Position numbers and translations under genes: made by a program. From contig NZ_JACJVO010000001.1 of assembly GCF_014212055.1 (NCBI RefSeq), forward strand, positions 129,406 through 193,405: a DNA stretch of 64,000 nt, read 5' to 3'. The notes beneath the pieces were generated by a model. The model did no database searches, was not told the origin of the DNA, and was given only the letters and a program-made list of their open reading frames with translations. The DNA comes from Cohnella zeiphila. Lineage in GTDB: Bacteria; Bacillota; Bacilli; Paenibacillales; Paenibacillaceae. Of this stretch, positions 19,063-27,165 are shown one piece after another. Within the stretch, counting starts at the first letter, position 1. The number at the start of each line of letters is the position of its first letter.

Positions 19063-19123
19063 GGTACTCTGGATTGCGGAGCGTCGAATCGGCTGGCGAT
19101 CCGCTCTCGAGAGAAAATGCGTT

Positions 19124-19216
19124 TTAGATTGTTCTCAGAATAATGACGAGCAGGATGAACAGAACCAGCACGAAAGCAGCGGCTTGTTGACCGCAGCTGC
19201 CCACAACACCGGACAT
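19124..19216 (-). CDS. YjcZ-family sporulation micro-protein
   Basis: A 30-residue protein starting MSGVVGSCGQQ and continuing as one hydrophobic helix (AAFVLVLFILLVIIL) with RTI at the end. This is the YjcZ/YhaL-type small membrane protein family common in spore formers, made during sporulation in several species; the exact role is unknown. The ATG 19216 follows GAAGGAGGAG. The Gly/Tyr-rich N-terminus of many members is replaced by GSCGQQ. A dedicated terminator follows at 19026-19062, supporting a separate gene. It converges on the pseudouridine synthase gene. Confidence 0.82.
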   Translation of the reverse strand: MSGVVGSCGQQAAAFVLVLFILLVIILRTI

Positions 19217-19382
19217 GCGAACTCCTCCTTCATGAATAAGTGCTGTTGGTTGCCGAATCGGGCCGTTTCCTTTCCGGGGTAGCCGTCCGAACTCGGTCTA
19301 CACTTATACTATGAAGAAGGCGAACTGCCGATTGGACACTTACCCGGTTCGGCTCCGATTTGGGCCTTGGCCCAGGAGCGCT

Positions 19383-20771
19383 TTACGATATCGAAGCTTG
19401 CAGCCGCAGCCCTTTGGGGAGGCGGTTTTTGCATTGGCCGTCGCTGGCTTTGAACCAGCCGAGCGGGCGGCCGTCCACTGTGGCAAGGCCCCAGCCCTTG
19501 CCCATTCCATAAGGCGCGGGCAGGCTCTCGCCCCGCAAGTAGGCGGCCGTCTCCGGACTGTCCGCGCCCGCCTCGCGGCAGAGGGAAGCCATGGTGCCGG
19601 CGGCCGCCATGGCCAGCGCGTGCGCGGGCTCGAAGCGGCCTTTGCGCGCGTCGCCGAGATGCAGCCCGGGGCGCGGAAGCTTCAGCCGCGCAAGGGAAGC
19701 CGCGCTTAAGGGACTTCCCGCCGGGCGCGGAAGCCAGTACAGCGACTCGCCGAACAGAAGCGGCTCTCCTTCGGGCGGCAGCTCGAAGCCCGGCAGCGCT
19801 TCGGCCGCGAAGCCGCGGTAAAGCTCCATCGCTTCGAGCGCCGCGCCGCCGTGGCGGCCTTTGCCGCCGCGATCCCGCTTCCCCGGTTCGCGGGCTTCGT
19901 CCGACCGGCCGTTCTCGCGTTCTTCTTTCTCCAGAACCGCGGCGTAATGTCCCTCCCCTTTTCCCCGATGGGGCCACATGCGCTCTTCCCGGAGAAGCTT
20001 GAACGCCGGATAGGCATCCAGAAACCACGCGATCGTTTCCTCGTTCTCTTCGCGGTTGAACGTGCACGTCGAGTAAACGAGCCGCCCGCCCGGCCGAAGC
20101 AGCGCGGCGGCGCTGGGCAGAATGTCCCGCTGCCGCTGCGCGCATATCGCGACCGAATCCGGGCTCCATTCGCTCACGGCATCCGGATCCTTGCGGAACA
20201 TTCCCTCTCCGGAGCAGGGCGCGTCCAGCAGAACGCGGTCGAACGCTTCCGGCCAACGCGAAGCGAGCTCGTCCGGGGTCGCATTCGTTACGACCGCATT
20301 GGCGATGCCCATTCTTTCCACGTTCTCGGCCAAAATTTTCGCTCGGCCGGCATGGATCTCGTTGGCCACGAGCAGCCCGCGGCCGGCCAGCAGACCGCCG
20401 ATCTGCGTCGTTTTGCCGCCGGGCGCGGCCGCCAGATCAAGCACGAGCTCGCCGGGGCGGGGCTCGAGCAGCTCGGCGGCGATCATCGCCGACGGTTCCT
20501 GAATGTAGTAAAGGCCGGCGGCATGCCAGGGGTGCCGCCCCGGGCGGGTTTGTCCGTCGTAAGCAAAGCCGGTTTTGCACCACGGAACCGGCTTGAGCCC
20601 GAACGCGCCGGCCATTCGCGCCGCCAGCGGATCGCCGGGGCTCAGCTTGAGGGGGTTGAGCCGCAGCCCGTAAGCGCGGGGATGCTCGTAGCTGGCGAGG
20701 AATGTCTTCGCTTCGCCTCCCAGTTGGAGGCGAATTCGCTCGACAAAAGCGGCGGGTAGAGCGGTGTTCAC
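19383..20771 (-). CDS. RsmF-like rRNA (cytosine-5)-methyltransferase, copy 2
   Basis: Second NOL1/NOP2/Sun-family m5C methyltransferase, 462 residues, about 90 shorter than the copy at 16473. Motif I DLAAAPGGKTT, motif IV LLDAPCSGEGMF and motif VI YSTCTFNREENEE keep both catalytic cysteines; YIQEPSAM precedes. The linker after the enzyme is shorter but also charged (EREN..KRDRGGKG), followed by the RsmF-type C-terminal domain. GTG 20771 is chosen because GAGAAGGAG lies six bases upstream; the reading frame is open further upstream without a start signal. The two copies probably modify different rRNA sites, or one has a new target. Confidence 0.86.
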   Translation of the reverse strand: MNTALPAAFVERIRLQLGGEAKTFLASYEHPRAYGLRLNPLKLSPGDPLAARMAGAFGLKPVPWCKTGFAYDGQTRPGRHPWHAAGLYYIQEPSAMIAAELLEPRPGELVLDLAAAPGGKTTQIGGLLAGRGLLVANEIHAGRAKILAENVERMGIANAVVTNATPDELASRWPEAFDRVLLDAPCSGEGMFRKDPDAVSEWSPDSVAICAQRQRDILPSAAALLRPGGRLVYSTCTFNREENEETIAWFLDAYPAFKLLREERMWPHRGKGEGHYAAVLEKEERENGRSDEAREPGKRDRGGKGRHGGAALEAMELYRGFAAEALPGFELPPEGEPLLFGESLYWLPRPAGSPLSAASLARLKLPRPGLHLGDARKGRFEPAHALAMAAAGTMASLCREAGADSPETAAYLRGESLPAPYGMGKGWGLATVDGRPLGWFKASDGQCKNRLPKGLRLQASIS

Positions 20772-20850
20772 GGCAAATCTCCTTCTCCGTTCGTTAGTCG
20801 ATCTCCAGTATACACGACCCCGCGGCGGAGGCAAAGGCTGAGGCGATGCC

Positions 20851-22089
20851 TCAGCAGCCGTTTTCTCTGACGCAGCTCCCGCCTTCGGACGGATGATACG
20901 CGGGCGGCATGGAGATGCGGTCGGCTCGCGGCGCCAATCTAACATTCCAGACGGCAAGTCCGATCGCGACTGCGGCGACGAGAGAAGCCGCCCATGGGAT
21001 CGCTGTCAGCCCGAGCCGGCTGTCCAACACCCATCCTCCGACGAACGAGCCAAGCGCGTTGCCGAGATTGAATGCACAAATATTCAGCGTGGAGGCGAGC
21101 TCCTGCGCATTCCCTGCTTGCCGCAGCCCCAGCATATTAAGCGGCGCTATGATGCTGTAGGCGGCTGCGCCCCAGATGAACAAGGCGGCGACGGCTGCTG
21201 CCGGGTAGGGTCCTGCAAGGGCAAACGCCGCCATGGATGCAGGCAGCAACGCGAGTCCGCCGAACAGCGCGGGCATCAGCCGGCGGTCGGCCTGCCGGCC
21301 TCCGAAGAGATTGCCGATGGTCGAGCCGAGGCCGAAAACGAGCAGCAGCGCGGAGATCGATTCGCTGGAAAAGCCGCTTACCTTTTCCAGCAAAGGAGCG
21401 ACATACGTAAAAGCGGCGAAAGTGCCCGCGGTGGCGAACACGGTCGTCAGGAGAACAAGAACAAAGGAAGGGCGACCGACGACGGCCAGCTGCGTGCGGA
21501 GAGAAGTACTTTCTTTAAGTTTTGCAGAAGGGACGTGCCGAATCAGGAACGGCAGTGACGCAAGCGAAAGTGCCGTCACGATCAGGAATGGGGACCTCCA
21601 TCCCCAGGCTTGCCCGATCAGCGTGCCCAGCGGAGCGCCCAGAATAACGGCTACGTTCAGTCCCGTTCCGATCATGGCGATATTGCGGCCTTCCCGGCCG
21701 GGCGAAGCCAAGTCCCTGGCAGCTACGACTATGACTCCGAATAGTGTTCCGTGAGCAAGCGAACTTATGATCCGCCCTGTCATCAACACGCCGTAAGACG
21801 GAGCGAACGCGCACAGCGCGCCGCCGACAACGAAGGTGCTTAGAAAAGCGCCGATCAGCCGCTTGCGCGGCCACTTCGCGGTCAGGACGGATAGCAACGG
21901 ACCGCCGATAACAACGCCCAGCGCATAGCCCGTGACCAGCAATCCGGCCGCCGAGAGCGAGACGCCGGTCTCGCCGGCGATCGGAATCAGCATCCCCATC
22001 GGCAGCAGTTCGGCAGTGCCGACCGCGAAGACGACCAGCGTCAGCAGAAGCAGAACGGCCGTTCTTTTCCGCTCAGACATGGAGATCAT
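20851..22089 (-). CDS. MFS efflux transporter (AraJ/YdhP-like)
   Basis: Proton-coupled exporter with about 12 helices. Typical blocks are FAVGTAELLPMGMLIPIA in helix 1, the RKRLIGAF motif A remnant, and GRIISSLAHGTLFG in helix 4, as in the AraJ/YdhP/YdeR group. The start overlaps the end of the MerR gene: ATG 22089 follows GGAAGGGG, and a second ATG is at 22080; both lie before the MerR stop at 22073, so translation is probably coupled. With the GyrI-type MerR upstream it forms a drug-sensing efflux pair like bltR-blt. The substrate is unknown. Confidence 0.85.
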   Translation of the reverse strand: MISMSERKRTAVLLLLTLVVFAVGTAELLPMGMLIPIAGETGVSLSAAGLLVTGYALGVVIGGPLLSVLTAKWPRKRLIGAFLSTFVVGGALCAFAPSYGVLMTGRIISSLAHGTLFGVIVVAARDLASPGREGRNIAMIGTGLNVAVILGAPLGTLIGQAWGWRSPFLIVTALSLASLPFLIRHVPSAKLKESTSLRTQLAVVGRPSFVLVLLTTVFATAGTFAAFTYVAPLLEKVSGFSSESISALLLVFGLGSTIGNLFGGRQADRRLMPALFGGLALLPASMAAFALAGPYPAAAVAALFIWGAAAYSIIAPLNMLGLRQAGNAQELASTLNICAFNLGNALGSFVGGWVLDSRLGLTAIPWAASLVAAVAIGLAVWNVRLAPRADRISMPPAYHPSEGGSCVRENGC

Positions 22090-22912
22090 CGCCCCCTTCC
22101 GCATCCGTCGCGACGATCGGCATCTGGCTCTCGGTCACATAGAGCGAATCGTTGCCTTTCTCACGCGATACGTACAGCTCGCGGCCGGGCGACTCGGGGC
22201 TGATCCGGTAGCCGTGCTTCTCGATCCAGCAGCCAAGATCGAGGCTGACGGGGGACTCCGCATCCGGGCGGCTCAAATGGGTGACCGAAGCAACAGTCAG
22301 TTCCCGCAGCACCTTCGTCCGGAAGCGGGAAGTGTCCGGCAACCGCTCGGGGATCGGGCTGGCGATCTCCAAATCAACGCGGTCTTCGCACTTCGGACAG
22401 CCGTGCCAGATGACCAGATGAGGAGCCGGCAAGGTCAGTCCTCTGGCGCGCAAATGCTCGTCGAGCTCGTCAAATAGCTCGGGGATCCGGTTTCGGCTCG
22501 TCCAGAGGCGGGTCGAGACGACGGTCAGGGCAGGCGTCTTCTTCAGCCGAACCTCGCGCAGCGGTTCCGAACTTTCTCTCTCGATCTGCTCCAGCCGGTC
22601 TTCGATGCGCCGCAGCCTCTCGGTCTCCGCGCGGATGAGCTCTTGCGTCTCCGCTTGTTTCAGGCGCAGCATGCCGCGGATTTCCGCTGCGGGAACCTCG
22701 TCGTCCAGCAAGTTCTTCATTTGCTCGAGCGTTACTCCCAAATCCTTGAACGCCATGATGCGGTGCAGCCTCAGCAACTGATCGCTCCTATAATAGCGAT
22801 ACCCGGTTTGCGGGTCGATATGGGCGGGCACGAGCAGACCGAGCTGATCGTAAAATCGAAGCGTTTTGGCCGGGACTTGGCTTAGGCGCGAAAATTCGCT
22901 GATTTTGAACAT
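22073..22912 (-). CDS. MerR-family regulator with GyrI-like effector domain
   Basis: DNA-binding activator of the BmrR/BltR type, 279 residues. The N-terminal winged helix begins MFKISEFSRLSQVPAKTLR and continues YDQLGLL; a coiled-coil dimer helix (about 75-115) follows; the C-terminal part is a GyrI-like ligand-binding domain (WHGCPKCEDRVD region onward). ATG 22912 follows AAAGGAG by nine bases. The promoter upstream (22950-22981) has the overlong spacer and central dyad of MerR-controlled promoters, so the pair is probably autoregulated. It is the first gene of the two-gene operon with the MFS pump. Confidence 0.87.
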   Translation of the reverse strand: MFKISEFSRLSQVPAKTLRFYDQLGLLVPAHIDPQTGYRYYRSDQLLRLHRIMAFKDLGVTLEQMKNLLDDEVPAAEIRGMLRLKQAETQELIRAETERLRRIEDRLEQIERESSEPLREVRLKKTPALTVVSTRLWTSRNRIPELFDELDEHLRARGLTLPAPHLVIWHGCPKCEDRVDLEIASPIPERLPDTSRFRTKVLRELTVASVTHLSRPDAESPVSLDLGCWIEKHGYRISPESPGRELYVSREKGNDSLYVTESQMPIVATDAEGGDDLHV

Positions 22913-22949
22913 GGTATCCGGCTCCTTTCCGTAATTCGGATCTGTCACT

Positions 22950-22981
22950 ACCATACACCTTCCAGACGAAGGGAAAGTCAA
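22950..22981 (-). promoter_or_regulatory. MerR-type promoter with central operator
   Basis: On the minus strand TTGACT (-35, 22976-22981) and TATGGT (-10, 22950-22955) are 20 bp apart, or 19 bp to GTATGG. Between them CCTTC-GTCTG-GAAGG forms an inverted repeat (22958-22972), as expected for MerR activators that untwist an overlong spacer. Confidence 0.65.
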
Positions 22982-23047
22982 CGGTTACCGTGAAAAAAGA
23001 AGCCGTTGGGCCGCGGACGGCGATGGCTTCTCGGGGGAATGTATGTC

Positions 23048-24211
23048 CTACAGGCTGCCCGAGGGCAGGCCGGAGTAGTCGGTCACTCGGTTTTTGCCGG
23101 ATTTCTTGGAATGGTACATGGCTTCGTCGGCTTGCTTCATCAGCCGATCCGCGGTTAATCCGTTCGCCGACCGGCAGTGCCCGACGCTTGCGGTGACGCT
23201 CGTCTCCTTTTCGATCCGCTCGCGAATCCGCTCCGCCACGGCGCCAGGGGAGACGTTCGCGCCGGTGATGAACGCCACAAGCTCCTCGCCTCCGTAACGG
23301 CCGGCCAGTCCGATGCCTTCCGTCTCTTCCATCAGGATGTTCGCGACCTGCTTCAGGACAGTGTCGGCCTGCTGATGGCCTTGCGTATCGTTCAGCTTCT
23401 TGAAATTGTCGATATCGCAGAAGATCGCGGCGACCGGAAGGCCGGAGCGGACGGCGTGTTCCAGCTGCCGCATGAAAAAGCGGCGATTGTACAAATTCGT
23501 AAGCCCGTCCGTTATGGAAGATTGATAAGCGGACTGCAGCAATTCGACAACGCGCTCGAAAACGATCATAAAAAGCAAAATATAAAACGCAATCGGCAAT
23601 AGCGTCTCGATCCACACATAAAATAGAGAGGAGGAATCCCCATAGCGGACGATCAGCTTGGCGAGCTGCTCGGCGAACGAGACGGCAAGCGCCAGCGAGT
23701 AGCGCGTCCGCTGCCCGATATGCGGAGCGAACATCAGCGCGAAGAGCGGCGGAAGCGCCAGCGTGAAGCCGTCGAGAACCGGAGAAGTCAGCTTCGATGC
23801 CGGGTCCCAGAGATCGCGAGCCGGGCCGCCGGAGAAAACGGCGCTCGCCAGCAGGGCGGCGCAGACGCCAAGGAGCGCGTAATACCAGGCGCGCGTTCGC
23901 GGCCTGCGCCGATGGTAAAGCTCGAACATCGCGAAATTCAGCAGAATGAACGAGACGGCCGGCAGCGCGTCGGCCAGCAAGTCCAGCAGCGGCGCCGGCG
24001 ATACGAGCCGCAAGTCGAGCGTCAAGCGGAACAGTTGGCAGGCAAAAGCGACGCCGACCGAGACGATCAGCTTCCGGTAAGTGGAACGGCGATTATGCGC
24101 GTACAGGCGATAAGCCATAAAGAGCATCAGTCCTAGCAAAATCACGATCACGCCGGAAGAGAAAACCGGAAGGCGCACGCTCTCAAACGTCCAAACGGCA
24201 GCGAAATCCAT
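23048..24211 (-). CDS. Membrane diguanylate cyclase (GGDEF)
   Basis: Makes c-di-GMP. The N-terminal half has about seven membrane helices (residues about 13-195), and the C-terminal half is a GGDEF domain with the catalytic GGEEL in GRYGGEELVAF; FCDIDNFKKLND and LYNRRFF are the other conserved blocks. No RxxD product-inhibition site is seen just before GGEEL. 388 residues. ATG 24211 follows GGGGAGC by five bases. A LexA-box-like palindrome lies 25 bp upstream (24236-24248). It is divergent from the glycosyltransferase gene. Other c-di-GMP genes in the window are at 45-47 kb. Confidence 0.88.
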   Translation of the reverse strand: MDFAAVWTFESVRLPVFSSGVIVILLGLMLFMAYRLYAHNRRSTYRKLIVSVGVAFACQLFRLTLDLRLVSPAPLLDLLADALPAVSFILLNFAMFELYHRRRPRTRAWYYALLGVCAALLASAVFSGGPARDLWDPASKLTSPVLDGFTLALPPLFALMFAPHIGQRTRYSLALAVSFAEQLAKLIVRYGDSSSLFYVWIETLLPIAFYILLFMIVFERVVELLQSAYQSSITDGLTNLYNRRFFMRQLEHAVRSGLPVAAIFCDIDNFKKLNDTQGHQQADTVLKQVANILMEETEGIGLAGRYGGEELVAFITGANVSPGAVAERIRERIEKETSVTASVGHCRSANGLTADRLMKQADEAMYHSKKSGKNRVTDYSGLPSGSL

Positions 24212-24235
24212 AGAAGCTCCCCGCATTCCTTTACA

Positions 24236-24248
24236 GAAACATATGTTC
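24236..24248. promoter_or_regulatory. LexA-box-like palindrome upstream of GGDEF gene
   Basis: GAAACATATGTTC shares AACATATGTT with the sites at 11221 and 47349, and its reverse complement matches the 47349 site exactly over 13 bases. It lies between divergent GGDEF and glycosyltransferase genes. Confidence 0.45.
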
Positions 24249-24303
24249 TAATATATCATAAACTTGTTAAGCCGAGAAAGCAGAACAAAAGGAGGGGTTT
24301 GCC

Positions 24304-25467
24304 ATGAACATGTTGCAGGCGCTGTTTTTCCCCCCGGAACAACCGGGCGGCGTCTCCTCCATGGTGCCCTACATCGGGGAACGGTTCCGCAGACTCGGTT
24401 GGGAAACGGAGTTATTCTCGCTTCCGAAGCGAATCCGCAACAAGGGCCAGGAGGAAGTGGCGTTCGAGACGTTCGATTGGCGGCCGTATGCGGGCCGTCC
24501 GATTGTCGATCGTTATCTTCAAGTTTTGAAAGATTATATCTGGTGGACGAAGCTTCGGCTCAAAGACCGGAAGTTCGACCTGATTCACGCCCACCATCCG
24601 GTCGCCGCGCTGGCGATGAAACGGATTTATCCCGATACGCCGGTCGTCATGACCGTGCATTCCAGCTTCGAACGGGAGCTTATCCTGAACGGACGCATCA
24701 AGAAGGACGGACCGGAGCACCGGTTCTTGACTTCCATATATGGAGAACTGGAACACAAGACGGATCGGCTCCTTACCGTTTCCGCTTCTTTCGCGGTCTA
24801 TTTGGGCGCCTATTTGAACGATCCCGGGCGTGTCGTGGTCATTCCGAACGGTTACGACGAGAGAAGATTCAAGCCAATCTCCCATGAGAACGAAGTGGCC
24901 CAGCTCGTGACGGTATGCCGCCTCGTTCCGGCCAAAGGCATCGACCTGCTGCTGAAGGCTTGCGCCGAGCTGCAGCGGCGGGGCCGCAAATTCGTGCTTC
25001 ATATTATCGGCGACGGCCCCATCCGCTCGGAGCTCGAGGCGTTGTCGCAGCAGCTCGGCATTTATGAGGATACGATTTTTTACGGCTACATGCTGCACCC
25101 GGAAGAGTTGATGCCTTTCTTCGATATCTTCGTGCTGCCTTCCCGCGCGGAGTCCTTCGGCTCGGTATTCGCCGAGGCGGCGCTCTGCCTGCTCTCGCTT
25201 GTCGGAACCGATGTCGGAGGCATCGCCGAGCAGATCGAGAACGGGGTCAACGGGCTGCTCGTTCCCGAGGAGAATCCCGAAGCGCTAGCGGAAGCGCTCG
25301 AGCAGCTGATCATCGATCCGCAATACCGCTACGAGCTGGCGCGGGCGGCTTGGAACAAGGCGAAGAAGACCTATTCGTTAAGCCGAGTGATCGCGGAGTT
25401 GAAAAAAGTGTACGCAGAGACGGTTCCGCCGGGGCTCGAAGGAGATCCGGCGCGGGCGGAGACGTGA
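24304..25467 (+). CDS. Glycosyltransferase family 4 protein
   Basis: GT-B fold sugar transferase using a nucleotide sugar donor. The N-terminal acceptor domain has PPEQPGGVSSMV and DLIHAHHPVAAL; the donor domain has VCRLVPAKGIDLLLKA and the GT4 signature around SRAESFGSVFAEAAL with the EX7E glutamates, then GTDVGGIAE. 387 residues, no membrane helix. It is followed with a 1-bp overlap (TGATG) by the yhaO-like gene, although the functions appear unrelated. No polysaccharide gene cluster is adjacent, so the product (teichoic acid, glycolipid or capsule) is unknown. Confidence 0.87.
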   Translation: MNMLQALFFPPEQPGGVSSMVPYIGERFRRLGWETELFSLPKRIRNKGQEEVAFETFDWRPYAGRPIVDRYLQVLKDYIWWTKLRLKDRKFDLIHAHHPVAALAMKRIYPDTPVVMTVHSSFERELILNGRIKKDGPEHRFLTSIYGELEHKTDRLLTVSASFAVYLGAYLNDPGRVVVIPNGYDERRFKPISHENEVAQLVTVCRLVPAKGIDLLLKACAELQRRGRKFVLHIIGDGPIRSELEALSQQLGIYEDTIFYGYMLHPEELMPFFDIFVLPSRAESFGSVFAEAALCLLSLVGTDVGGIAEQIENGVNGLLVPEENPEALAEALEQLIIDPQYRYELARAAWNKAKKTYSLSRVIAELKKVYAETVPPGLEGDPARAET

Positions 25468-26747
25468 TGTTCGTTCCGTTTACTTTTTTGCACGCGGCGG
25501 ATCTTCATCTGGACAGTCCGTTCCGCGGCCTGACGAACGTTCCGCCTGCCGTACGGGAGCGCCTGAAAGAGTCGACGTTCGTCTCGTTCGCCCGTCTGGT
25601 CCGTCTGGCCAGGCAGGAGAAGGTCGACTTCGTCGTCTTGTCCGGCGACCTGTACGACGCCGCGGATCGTTCGCTGCGAGCGCAGCTGAGAATGCAGCGG
25701 CTGCTCGCGGAGCTTCGGGAAGACGGCATCCCGGTTTTTATCGTCCACGGCAACCACGATCCGGAGAACGGCTGGCAGGCTCGGCTGGATTGGCCGGACA
25801 ACGTCCGCGTCTTCGGTTCTTCCGAAGTCGAAGCCGCCCCCGTCTATGGCCGCGACGGACGGCTCGCGGCCCATGTATACGGCATCTCCTTTCCTCAAGG
25901 GAACGTGACCGACAATTTGGCGGCGCGCTTTCGGATTCGCCCGGGCGCGCCTTTTCATCTTGCGGTTCTGCACGCGAACGTGGACGGGGACGTCCGTCAC
26001 GACAATTACGCGCCTTGCCGCCTGGCCGAACTGGCGTCCGGCGATTTCCATTATTGGGCGCTGGGCCACGTTCACGACCGGAGAATTGTGCGCGAGTACC
26101 CTCACGTCGTCTACCCCGGCAACGCTCAGGGCCGCAGCATAAGGGAGACCGGCCCGAAGGGCGGCTATCTGGTGGAAGTCGCCGCGGACGGGCGCATCGG
26201 ACTGTCGTTCCGCGACACGGCGGACGTGATCTGGTCGGAGAGAACGGTGTCGATCGAGGGAATGGAGCGTGAGCAGCAGCTTCGGGACGCCCTGGTCGGG
26301 GCCGCCGAGGAAGCGAAGGCGGAAGCGGGCGGCCGCGCGGCTGTGCTCCGCATCCGGCTGGAGGGGCAGGGACCGCTGCACGACCGCTTGCAGCGGGAGG
26401 CCGTCGCGGTTGAATGGTTGGCCGAGCTTCGGGAATGGTGCGGCTCGCCCGATGAATCCGACGATTGGGTTTGGGCGGATAGCCTGCTCGTCCGTACTCG
26501 GGAAGAGGCAGCGGCGATTTCGCCGGACGAAGACGGATTTCTGGCCGAGCTGCAGCGTTTGGCGCTGGAAGTTTCCGGCGATTCCGAACGAGCGCGGGCA
26601 CTGCTGGAAGAAGCGATCGAACCTGCGCTGCGCCAACCGAAGCTGCGGGAATGGAACGGGCGGCTGACGGACTCTCAGCGCGAAGACCTGATCCGCCGTG
26701 CCGCCGGACTGGCGTCTTGGCTGCTGGGCGGCCGGGAAGGGCGGTAG
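25467..26747 (+). CDS. yhaO: YhaO/SbcD-like metallophosphoesterase (DNA repair exonuclease)
   Basis: Mre11/SbcD-type nuclease subunit, 426 residues. Calcineurin-type metal motifs are complete: LHAADLHLDSPF, LSGDLYDAAD, VHGNHDP, and GHVHDRR. It is expected to act with the SMC/Rad50-like ATPase encoded downstream. ATG 25467 overlaps the previous stop by one base (TGATG); upstream in-frame codons lie inside the glycosyltransferase gene. In B. subtilis yhaO and yhaN are adjacent; here 418 bp with three short repeats separate them. Confidence 0.88.
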   Translation: MFVPFTFLHAADLHLDSPFRGLTNVPPAVRERLKESTFVSFARLVRLARQEKVDFVVLSGDLYDAADRSLRAQLRMQRLLAELREDGIPVFIVHGNHDPENGWQARLDWPDNVRVFGSSEVEAAPVYGRDGRLAAHVYGISFPQGNVTDNLAARFRIRPGAPFHLAVLHANVDGDVRHDNYAPCRLAELASGDFHYWALGHVHDRRIVREYPHVVYPGNAQGRSIRETGPKGGYLVEVAADGRIGLSFRDTADVIWSERTVSIEGMEREQQLRDALVGAAEEAKAEAGGRAAVLRIRLEGQGPLHDRLQREAVAVEWLAELREWCGSPDESDDWVWADSLLVRTREEAAAISPDEDGFLAELQRLALEVSGDSERARALLEEAIEPALRQPKLREWNGRLTDSQREDLIRRAAGLASWLLGGREGR

Positions 26748-26884
26748 GCCAGACTGGTTTGAGTCGGCGATGAGAGTTTTGGCAAGCATTCTGACCGGAC
26801 ATGCGGCAGGCTCGAATGGAATCGTCGGCGGAGCGACCTGACGGGTCCCGAAAGGAAACGGCGGGGGCACCTGTTTTTTTTGCT

Positions 26885-27015
26885 TTCTTTCGAAATCCCG
26901 TTCGGTCAGGAAGAGTGCGGAGCCTAGTTTTTACGCTTTCTTTCGAAATCCCGTTCCGTCAGGAAAGGTGCGGAGCCTCGTTTTTTCTTTCTTTCGAAAT
27001 CCCCTTCGGACAGGG
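26885..27015 (+). repeat. Three-copy array of the short repeat between yhaO and yhaN
   Basis: CTTTCGAAATCCCGTTCGGT-CAGGA-type copies start (CGA) at 26891, 26944 and 26995, with periods of 53 and 51 bp. The spacers are also alike (GTGCGGAGCCT-GTTTTT), so this is a tandem array of about 52-bp units, unlike the array at 11 kb whose spacers differ. The consensus equals the repeats that flank the transposase-like gene 14 kb away. A degenerate inverted copy may lie at 26837-26855. Nothing else is recognised in the 418-bp gap. Confidence 0.88.
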
Positions 27016-27165
27016 AGGAGGGGCGGGGGCAGGATTGCCGCGAATAAGGACGCGAATCGGACTGGCGAGAGAACGAAGCGAGTCAAACGCGAAATCGGGA
27101 TACGGCTCGATCGGCGTAACGCGGCAGAGGCGATCTTTCGGAGACGGAGGAGGGCGGTGCTTGAA

